NCBI GenBank assembly: GCA_028641055.1
Contig: CM054059.1
Location: 112,728,263-112,792,262, forward strand
Direction of reading: 5' to 3'
Length of the DNA: 64,000 nucleotides
Origin: Alopecurus myosuroides
Lineage: Eukaryota > Streptophyta > Magnoliopsida > Poales > Poaceae
This document shows, piece by piece, positions 56,080 to 64,000 of this stretch (within the stretch, counting starts at the first letter, position 1; every line of letters starts with the position of its first letter). A model generated the notes under the pieces. It was not told the DNA's origin. It searched no databases and saw only the letters and a program-made list of their open reading frames with translations. Position numbers and translations under genes: made by a program.

Positions 56080-57964
56080 TCTCCTAGCAAACTACCGTAC
56101 ATCATTCTTTTTCTGGATGCTAATATTGACTTTGCTAGAAATCTTAAGTGGTTGCTTGCTTGTTTTGAGAACATGTCGGGTATGAGAATTAATTACCATA
56201 AGACTGATTTGATGGGTATCCATGTTGGCATGGAGGATATGAATGTTTTTGCCAAGTTCTTCCGTTGTAAGACTGCTGAATTTCCTTGCAAATACTTGGG
56301 AGTCCCTCTCCATTTATCCAAACTTAAAAAGGAAGGCCTTCAACCTGTTATTGATAAAACCTTTAAAAGGTTTGCTGGGTGGAGGGAGAAGCTTCTGAAT
56401 AATCAAACTAGATTGGTCTTGCTTAAATCTTGTATTTCTAGCATTCCCATGAATCTTTTGTATGTCCTCAAATTCCCTAAATGGGCCATTTCTGCATTGA
56501 ATTCTCAAATGGCTTACTTCTTGTGGAGTGATGCTGATGGGAATAAGAAATATCATTTAGCTAATTGGGAACTAGTGTCTTTGAAAAGGGATTATGGGGG
56601 GCTAGGAGTTCAGAACCTAGGAGAGTTTAATCTCTGCCTATTAGCCTCTTGGATAAAAAAGTACCATAAAGATGACAACAAAATCTAGAGGAAAATTGTT
56701 GATTTTAAATATAATCCTAACCCTAATATCTTCACCTATGTCCCCACAACTTGTTCTCCTTTTTGGAAAGGAATCATGTGGGCTGCCAGAGCTGCTAAGT
56801 GTGGTTTTAGGTGGAAAGTGGGTAATGGAAGGAAAATTAAATTCTTGAGTGATGTATGGTTAGCCAATTGTTGCTTCGTTGTGTGCTTCTGGAATCTTTT
56901 TGAAATTTCAAATGAACAAGACATCTTAGTTGCCCAAGCTTATCAAAATTCTTACCTTTAGGAGAAATGCCTCTCCTGAAGTGTGGCACCAATCGGAAGA
57001 GTTATGCCAACTGGTGAGTACTTTTACTCTAACAGAGGAGTTGGATAACCCCATTTGGATGTTTGAATCATCTGGGGAATATAGTGTTAGGTCCTTTTAT
57101 GCAGTTGTTAACAACATAGGGATTGTCCCTGTGCGCACGCCGGTTGTTTGGAAACTAAAAGTTCCTCCCAGATTACATATTTTCTTATGGCTTCTAGCTA
57201 ATAATAGGCTGTTAACTCGGGATAACTTAGCTAAACGTAGGTTTGTACCTGATGAGACTTGTCTGTTCTGTTCTGAAACAGAAACAAGTCACCATCTCTT
57301 CTTTGACTTCTTTGTTGCTATAATTGTGTGGACTGAAGTGTCAAATTTGCTGGGTGTGCCAGTAGGCTCTGACTTTGAATCTATTGCTAGATGGTGGATT
57401 AGTGAAAAGAAAAACTCTCTGGTCAATGTTGTTTGTACTGCTACAATGTGGTCACTTTGGAAACTTCGTAATGACATGTGCTTTCAGGGAAAATGCTGGC
57501 CATGTGTTCGGGACGTTTGGCGAAGGATCATCCTCGAGCTGGAGCAGTGGAAAATTCTTGCAAGCAACAACATCTTAACCCTGCCAGACCAGAACGTTCT
57601 GAAGCTGGACAGATTGCAAGGAGAGATTTTGCGGATCGCTTGGCTCTGATCCCCTGCTCCTCGAAGAGCTCAGATGTCTTCCCCAGCGCAGAAGAAGCTC
57701 AGGAGGAGACCTGCAGGATGTTTTTATCCAAGTTTCTGCAAAAGCGTTGAGTCTGTTTGTTTGGTAGTTCCTCCCATGTTGGCCCCCTTCTGCTTCCGTT
57801 GGAACTTGCTGTTGTTGGTCTGGTTCTATTCTTCTACTTTGTCGTAGTTTGTGAACTTCTCTAACTCTCACACCGAGTGGAGCTCTTGCTGTAAAACTTT
57901 GGTTGTTCGACTGCTCTGGTGATTTCAATGAAATCGGAGGGCGTCCCGTTAGTCTAAAAAAAAC
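56080..57964 (+). mobile_element. LINE (L1-type) retrotransposon, 5'-truncated
   Basis: The plus strand encodes the C-terminal half of a LINE reverse transcriptase. It begins at the position of the catalytic YADD box, of which only the following ILFLDANIDFARNLKWLL survives. It continues NMSGMRINYHKTDLMGI, CKYLGVPLHLSKLKKEGLQP and GWREKLLNNQTRLVLLKSC, then the zinc-binding zf-RVT region (VVWKLKVPPRLHIFLWLL; CLFCSETETSHHLFF). A stop at 56686-56688 and a frame change near 56940 break it. The element ends in a short A-run (57957-57964) after a 3' UTR. No target duplication was identified. Confidence 0.85.
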
Positions 57965-58862
57965 ATCTGCATCTTTAATGTTTTATGTCACACAATATTA
58001 TAGAGTGATATTAATATATACTGAAGAGATAAAGAAGTTTTTTTTGTCTAACCAAAGATCTTCCCAAAAGCATGTGCTTTGTCTATTGGCAATGACAAGA
58101 AAAGCCAATCGCAAAAATCTGATGCTTAACTCACATGAGTCCCTTGCAAACGGGAGTCACTGGTCTCGACTTGAACCTAAGATAGAGTTTTGAGCTCATG
58201 CCACACACCATCCTCGCGAAGTAACTTAAAAATCATACTTTTTTAGTAAAAAAATCATATTTCTTAGTAAGCATTTGTTCTTTAAATAAAGTAACTAAAT
58301 TTCCACTTTTGATCCTCTAGTCGACAAATAGTGTTCCATTTCGTTAAGCGGTGTTTTTTTCTTCTTGAGTTGGTCATTCTGCCAGAAAACAACAAGAGCG
58401 ATAAAAATCTATTTTGTTCACTCTATAGGAATCTCAAAGAAATATAACAAGAACATTAATTGGCAAGATTTTAAAAAATGGATATAATAAGAATAAGATG
58501 ATCACCTTATGAGAGCATCTTACCCAACCAACAACCTAGTTTTTTTTCTCAAACGGTATCAGTTTTCTATTCTTTACTAAGGAGCTTCCCATAATAAATA
58601 GGAGAATAAGATGATCACCATATGAGAGCATCTTACCCAACCAACAACCTAGTTTTTTTTTTCTCAAACGGTACCGGTTTTCTATTCTTTACTAAGGAGC
58701 TTCCCATAATAAATAGGAGTGCCCAAGTACTTAAACGGGAAGACATGCTAGGCTACAAGTTATGAATTGGACCAATATGCCTACACGGCTTCGTATATAT
58801 ACGACAAGAAAATCTAGCATGTATATATACGACAAGGAAGAAAATTGCCTTAGGGTTTACTC
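57965..58862. other. Intergenic DNA with a 112-bp tandem duplication
   Basis: No gene. GAATAAGATGATCACC starts units at 58491 and 58603, each about 112 bp and ending before GGAGTGCCCAAG at about 58718. The units differ at a few bases and in T-run length. Confidence 0.7.
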
Positions 58863-58863
58863 A

Positions 58864-58958
58864 TGAGAATGAGAATGGGTATTCATGGAACTTGTGCGAG
58901 CCTGGTTTTGTTATGTAGTTTTAGTAACGTTTTCTTAATCTAGATTGTACTCCAATAT
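58864..58958 (+). repeat. Inverted repeat, left arm (about 95 bp)
   Basis: Starts TGAGAATGAGAATGGGTATT and ends GATTGTACTCCAATATT. It is the reverse complement of 60540-60637 with very few changes, and the two arms enclose the second LINE fragment. Confidence 0.85.
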
Positions 58959-60530
58959 TTTATGCCTACTAGGCTCCTTCCCTTTTCTGTATCTTGGCCT
59001 CCCTATCTCGGACAGAAAACTAACTATCGAACAATGGAGTTTCCTGGTGAATAAGCTAGGCGCTAGGGTCGAGGTGTGGATGGGCAGACTACTTTCCTCG
59101 GGAGGAAGGTGGATCTTATCCAACGCATGCCTTGAGGCGCTCCCTACATACGTCATGGGTCTCTTCTTGCTGCAAGACGGGGTGCACGAGAAGTTCGACT
59201 CCATCCGGGCTAGATTTTTCTGGGAGGGCGCGGGTTCCAAGAGAAAATGTCACATGATCAACTGGCCTACGGTGTGTCGGCCCAAAAACTGCAGGGATCT
59301 TGGGCTGACCAACACCAAACTAATGAATAAGGCTCTGCTTCTAAAGTGGGTTTGGAAGCTATTCCAAGAGGACTCCTTGCTTTGGCGGACCATTGTCCTC
59401 GCTAAGTATCCTGAAGCACCGAACATCTTCGCTGCGGATCCCGGGGGGATCCCAATTCTGGAACAGTCTCCACAAGATCAAACAGCTCTTTAAGTTAGGT
59501 GCTAAGTTTGCTGTCCGGGATGGAAGGCGGACCCTCTTCTGGACTGATTGGTGGACTGGGGCTGGGCCACTCAGGGATAGGCTTACCTTATTATTCGAGA
59601 TCTGCGAACTACCTTCCATCTCGGTTGCTGCGGCTTTCGCTCCTGAGGGGCTGCGTTTCCGACGTAATTTCTCCCCCCAATGCTCGGCTCAATGGCGGGA
59701 GCTAAACGTTGAGTTGGCAGAGGTGGCTCTTTCGCCCGGGACGGACTCCGTCTCTTGGGCCCTTGAGCCCTCGGGCCGCTTCACGGTGGCCTCGATATAT
59801 CAGAAGCTTGCGCAAGGGGCCTCTATCGCCATGTGTCAGGATTTGTGGTCCGCACACTTACCCCTCAAAGTAAAAATCTTCACCTAGCAGCTCGCCCTAG
59901 ATAGACTCCCGACTCGGTTTAGACTCTTTGGGCATTCCGACCCAGCGCGCCGGCTCTGCGCCCTCTGCGGAGAAGTCGAGGACTCAGCCCACATAGTTTT
60001 CCAGTGCTCCCTGGCCAAACTGGGATGGAGTGTGATCATGCAGCTACTTGGGTGTAGTTGGAGCCCGGCCACCTTCCCCCGGTTCTTCACCATTCAACAA
60101 TCGCTGTTAGGCTCTCAACGCCGCACCAGCTGGGTGCTGTTTGCGGCGCTTAGTTGGGCTCTTTGGCTTACCCGTAATAAGCTCGCCATTGAAGCAGTTG
60201 CCCCAAAACGTCCGGCTAACATTATCTTCAAAATGTCGTTGTTTGTGCAGGTTTGGGCAAATATCGCAGAGGAAACTGACAAGACGACGCTTCTCCAGTT
60301 TGCTGCTAGGCTCAAGTGCATCGTCCGCGACTTGCTGCCTCCACCACCACTACTTCCGTAGCTCTGTTTCCGGTATGTCCTGGGGAGGCCGGCCCCCTAC
60401 TTTCCTGCATTTCATTCTGGCAAAGCTGTAGGCCTTCAGCATGTATTAAGTCCGTCTATGTGAACACAAACTACTTGCTTTATTAATTTAAAGTAGGGCA
60501 TTTGATGCCTTTTATCTTAAAGGCAGGCAT
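58959..60530 (+). pseudogene. Second LINE fragment (RT C-terminus and zf-RVT)
   Basis: The plus strand encodes FPFLYLGLPISDRKLTIEQW, GRLLSSGGRWILSNACLEAL and FWEGAGSKRKCHMINWPTVC. After a frame change near 59450 it continues GRRTLFWTDWWTGAGPL, WALEPSGRFTVASIY, a stop at 59885-59887, and a zinc-binding stretch (LCALCGEVEDSAHIVFQC, near 59955-60005) ending LLPPPPLLP. The 5' part, with the catalytic RT core, is absent. Codon use is much more GC-rich than in the LINE at 56080, so it is a different family. The 3' end is near GATGCCTTTTATCTTAAAGG (60508). Confidence 0.8.
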
Positions 60531-60539
60531 ATTACTAAT

Positions 60540-60637
60540 TAGAATACTGGAGTACAATCTAGATTAAGAAAACGTTACTAAAACTACATAACAAAACCAG
60601 GCTCGCACAAGTTCCATGAATACCCATTCTCATTCTC
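60540..60637 (-). repeat. Inverted repeat, right arm
   Basis: Reverse complement of the left arm at 58864-58958, running from AATACTGGAGTACAATC to CCCATTCTCATTCTCA. Its outer end touches the start of the third CACTA. Confidence 0.85.
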
Positions 60638-61166
60638 ACATTGGTAGAAAAAAGGCCTTCCATACGCCCCCATCAGTCCCCAAATTATGCGCACCGTGAC
60701 TAAAGGGGTTTTAGTCCCGGTTCGGGAGGCGACCCGCGACTGAAGGTCATGCGTCGCGGTTTAGGAAGCGCGTGGAGGGCTTTAATTCCGGTTGGTCTGG
60801 CCACCCGCGACTAATGATCCAAACTGCTCGCCTCCCTGTCTTTAGTCCCGGTTGGCCTGGCCACCCGCGACTAAAGATACAAACTGCTCGCCTCCCGCGC
60901 GGCGGTTTTATTTCGCGAGAGAGAGGCAGAAGGCCATTTCTACAGAGCGCACCCGAGAGTCTCTGTTTCTTCTTCCTCTCTTCTCTTCTTCCTCTCTTCT
61001 CTTCTTCCTCTCTTCTTCCTCCACCAAGCACCCATGGGTTCTCCCGTTTGGAACCTTCTCCGTGTGGCCACACCATGCCGCAAGAGTCTCGATGTGGCCT
61101 ACACCAATATGTGCGGGAGGCTCCCTGATGCTCTTAAGCATTTGAGCAATCTCTATGAAGAAGCCG
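60637..61166 (+). mobile_element. Start of a third CACTA-like element (cut by the gap)
   Basis: Begins CACATTGGTAGAAAAAAGG, close to CACTA ends of the CACTGGTAGAAA type with one inserted A. Subterminal motifs TTTAGTCCCGGTT and GCGACTAAAGG recur from 60700 to 60890 in both directions. The rest is lost in the N gap, so the other end and target duplication cannot be checked. Confidence 0.6.
61034..61166 (+). CDS. N-terminus of a CACTA-borne ORF, truncated by the gap
   Basis: 44 residues, MGSPVWNLLRVATPCRKS to HLSNLYEEA, before the Ns. A CT-rich leader precedes the ATG, and the position just inside the terminal region is where CACTA genes usually start. I do not recognise a domain. Confidence 0.4.
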
Positions 61167-61266
61167 NNNNNNNNNNNNNNNNNNNNNNNNNNNNNNNNNN
61201 NNNNNNNNNNNNNNNNNNNNNNNNNNNNNNNNNNNNNNNNNNNNNNNNNNNNNNNNNNNNNNNNNN
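61167..61266. other. Assembly gap (100 N)
   Basis: Exactly 100 Ns, a conventional placeholder for unknown length. Elements on the two sides do not match each other, so a substantial missing piece is likely. Confidence 0.95.
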
Positions 61267-61431
61267 CAATGCATCTCGGATCGACCAGACATAACCCGGA
61301 TCTACCAGACATAACCCGGATCCAGCAGACATAACCCGGATCCACCAGACGTTACCCGGATCAGGTAGCCTTCATCCTTTTGGGCGATATCCAGCTTATA
61401 TCTGTGGACGGTTAGGCTCCCCCTTACTTGT
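61267..61431 (-). repeat. LTR end of a minus-strand gypsy-type element
   Basis: Minus strand begins TGTTGGGGGAACAAGTAAGG at 61431, like the Tat LTR start at 19270. It contains four imperfect repeats of about 20 bp, AGACATAACCCGGATC(C/T)A (61289-61357). The rest is lost in the gap. Confidence 0.55.
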
Positions 61432-62696
61432 TCCCCCAACAGCTTCCAAGAAACTCTAGTATAAACTCCGGAAGAAAAAACTGGCGGATCCAGCCAGCGA
61501 AAACCTGGAAGCAGGAGGAGGAAGTGGAGTTAAGCCTGCGGAGAAGAAAGGGAAGGAAATCTCTGTACCGCCAATGTTAGAACAAGATGAACGGGATCTA
61601 CTTCAAACACTAGTGGGACCTCACGAACCCCCTGAAGTGCTGGAAGCCAGGAGACAAGCTCTCCAAAGGCAACAACAACATCTATTCAGAACTCGGGAAA
61701 ACCTCTAAAAACCCCAGGCTGACATCAAGTTTTTCAGAAGGAAGAAATCGAGGAGTACGAGAGAAGGAATAGAGCTGGCATTAAACCTGCACGGTTACCC
61801 GGAATCGCAAGACCGGAAGTATTGCCGCCAAAGGAACGGTTCCAAAACCCGGCCTGGCAAAAGCAAGTAAACGGCACTGATGCCAGGGGCGAACCTGTAT
61901 ACAAAACCGGAGCAGAAAACGCGGAAGGTGCATTCGCCATCCTCAACAATGATATGTACTCCAATGGAGAAAATCTTCAAGGGGTGTATGCTTTCTTTGG
62001 AAAGGCGTTGCAACAAAAACGGCGAGGGCAGGCAAGATCAGGGAAGTTGCACGACTACTCGGCCCTATGTAAAACAGCCACATGCGCTGCTGGAGCACCT
62101 GGACCTGAAGAACCTGGAGATTCAAGCAACTCAAAAGAGAAGAAAGGAGATCCGAGAAAGGACAAGAAAAATCCAGATAATAAGGATGCAGCGTCCAGAA
62201 CCGGATCCCATCTGCCGAAAGGTGGAATTAATCCCCGAGATCAGGAAGAACAAAACCGGAAAGACGGAAAAGAAATGTCGCCTCCGAGACGCCCTGCCGT
62301 AAAAGTCGGAAGACATGACATTCCTCATAGGCGTGAGAGATCCCGTACGCCTCCTAGGCATAAGGAAAGACATAGGAGCAGAACTCCACGTTATTCCAAA
62401 GGGCACAATAACAGAGGAAATAGATACAATCCCGGAAAAGCGCGTTCGTGCAACAATAGAAAAGAAAGGAGCAGATCCCCTTCTATTCATTCAGCCGGTA
62501 GATACTCCGTACACGTCGATAAAGCGGAAAGATATGATCTATACTTCGGACCTAAGTGTTTCACTGACAGGATCCGAAGAATAACTCTACATTCTGGCTT
62601 CGCCAAAGTTGGTCCAACATATCAAAAATATACCGGCAGTACAAACCCGGATACCTGTCTCTCAGACTATTACACAGCCGTCCAGATTAACAATAG
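61432..62696 (+). pseudogene. Gypsy (Tat-like) gag, 5' part
   Basis: Plus-strand gag. An N-terminal charged region (GVKPAEKKGKEISVPPM; GPHEPPEVLEARRQALQRQQ) has a stop near 61709 and a frame change near 61740. It is followed by a long open stretch from about 61822: IARPEVLPPKERFQNPAW, an Arg/Ser-rich segment (RRERSRTPPRHKERHRSRTP), and NPDTCLSDYYTAVQINN, which is the start of the capsid domain in this lineage. The sequence departs from gag after 62696 and resumes near 63326. Confidence 0.7.
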
Positions 62697-63325
62697 GACA
62701 GATCTAGAGGCCGTAAAATTCCCCCCTAATGTTATTGGATGGAGCCAGAGATTGGAACGAAAGAAAAATGGGAGTGCATGATGGTTGGTCGACCTATGAG
62801 ATACCGGAACATCTCGTGGTCAACAATGAGAATTTGTTTCGGGATCCTTCCGGGAAGATGATTATAGATCTTTCTCTTTCCCTAAATCCGTGTTGGTTTG
62901 ACCGTGGATTTATTCAATTAATACTTTGACTAGTCAGAAGGGCATGATGGAAAATTCCATTGGTGCAGGAGCTGCTACGATTGATTGTTCGAAAGTAGAA
63001 GTCGTTTCGTTAAGTCAATTGAAAGGTGGGTTTTGTAAGTGATTAAATGGAAAGGGGGATGGGGGGAGGTGAGCCGGTTACGCTTTAAGTGAGGAGACAG
63101 GAGCTCTCGAGCTTAGATAAGTTTCCTAAGCTAGACAGAGGTCTAGGGGGAGTCCGGATAGAGGACTCTTTTGACCGGTGAGCCCGCAGATTAGGAAGGC
63201 GGCCTGCCAACTGCGCAAACAAAGCGACTCCATGTTGGTGTAAGATAGGTGTGGGTCCGATTCACCTATGTCAGTTCTAACCTGACGGGTCATAGACAGT
63301 TGGGATGATATGGCTAGAGTGTTTA
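62697..63325. other. About 630-base unassigned insertion in the gypsy gag
   Basis: Sequence between two gag blocks that should be nearly adjacent. It contains short open pieces (STYEIPEHLVVNNENLF; SIGAGAATI) and no terminal repeats that I can see. It is not LTR, CACTA or LINE in character. An organelle-derived insert is one possibility; see findings. Confidence 0.45.
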
Positions 63326-64000
63326 CTTAGCATTTTCGGGGAACTTACAAATGCCCAACAACATCAACCAGCTAAACTGCTGCACCCAGTTTGAAGATGA
63401 GCCATACGTGGACTTTATCTCAAGAATGACTGCAATAAAAAACAACTGCTCTAGAGTAACTGACGTACAAGCAATGCATGCTTTCGTCAATGGCTTAAAA
63501 ACCGGACTTGTACCATTCATGATTGGTTCAAAAAAGCACAAAGATCTCAGATCTAAGCTTACAACCGCAAATGAGCATGCAACGGCGGAAGATGACATCA
63601 GAGCGAGAGGTGGAAATATAGATGCTTTGATTCAAGCCAAAAATACCCCTCGTCCTGAAAAAAAGCCACTCTAGAAGCGCAGCAAAATCCCAAAGAAGTT
63701 AACATAGCCTTTGGAAAGGAAAATGGGAGCAAATGGAAAGGACGAAGCACAGAACCAATCGCCTACACAAAAGAAGAGTGGGAAAGAATTAAGTCAGAAA
63801 ATTGTGTCCACCATTCGCAGTTTGGGAAACCCACCCATACTAACGCACAATGCCGGCTTAACAAGCATATGAAAGGCAGTGCAAGATCCGGAAGCAAAGG
63901 GAAGAGTTCCAAGAGGAAATTATCCAAGCAAAAGCCAGAAGCTGAAATTCTCCAAGTGAATCGGACACTGATGAGAAAATCTAGGAACAACAGCGAAAAT
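63326..64000 (+). pseudogene. Gypsy (Tat-like) gag, 3' part
   Basis: Continues the capsid: AFSGNLQMPNNINQ, EDEPYVDFISRMTAIKN, VQAMHAFVNGLKTGLVPFMI, HATAEDDIRARGGNIDALIQ, with a frame change near 63672. A zinc-knuckle-like segment follows (CVHHSQFGKPTHTNAQCRLN near 63806-63865). Gag runs off the right edge, so protease and pol lie beyond the window. Confidence 0.7.

Noticed and set aside
1..64000. tRNA or rRNA genes
   Set aside because: None recognised; the only tRNA-like strings are primer-binding sites of retroelements.

Overview
This is plant nuclear DNA, almost certainly from a Triticeae grass (wheat, barley or a wild relative). The evidence is nested Ty3/gypsy and Ty1/copia retrotransposons, two complete CACTA transposons whose terminal repeats are the GCCGAGT type and the GTCCCGGTT type, LINE fragments, a Stowaway-type MITE, and an Angela/WIS/BARE-like copia LTR. 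Coding sequence of probable host origin is limited to two tandemly duplicated copies of a very small secreted-protein gene. The window holds one 100-base N gap.

Layout. 1-25194 is a stack of nested retroelements on a minus-strand copia element: its gag-protease is at 23384-24757 and its integrase/RT at 4474-5794. Inside that copia lies a very-long-LTR element (about 5811-23383), now two direct repeats of about 3.9 kb (12402-16291 and 19275-23138). The left repeat carries an unrelated 4.69-kb solo LTR (7095-11785, duplication ATCTA). Between the repeats is a truncated Tat-type gypsy element (16292-19270). A second Tat-type gypsy (1-4473) is inserted in the copia reverse transcriptase. 25825-43625 is a 17.8-kb CACTA element (duplication GGA) filled mostly by a 358-bp satellite array with higher-order structure. 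That array is interrupted by a young copia insertion (31528-39898, duplication GTTCC), and the CACTA right part carries two cargo genes. 43977-44207 and 55317-55550 are the duplicated secreted-protein genes. They are separated by a second CACTA (46508-54673, duplication ACT) that carries a multi-exon gene ending in an Ulp1-like protease domain, a paralogue of a cargo gene in the first CACTA, and an AP2-domain gene. 56080-60540 holds two decayed LINE fragments, the second flanked by inverted repeats. 60637 to the right edge holds the start of a third CACTA, the gap, an LTR end, and a plus-strand gypsy gag broken by a roughly 630-base unassigned insertion.

Most coding potential is transposon-derived and partly decayed. 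The most interesting signal is that two sequence-divergent CACTA elements carry intact homologous small genes with an acidic Asp/Tyr-rich tail. Both copies lie behind TATA boxes and a shared upstream repeat motif, so they look like maintained cargo rather than debris. Neither CACTA shows a recognisable TNP2 transposase, so both probably depend on enzymes supplied in trans.
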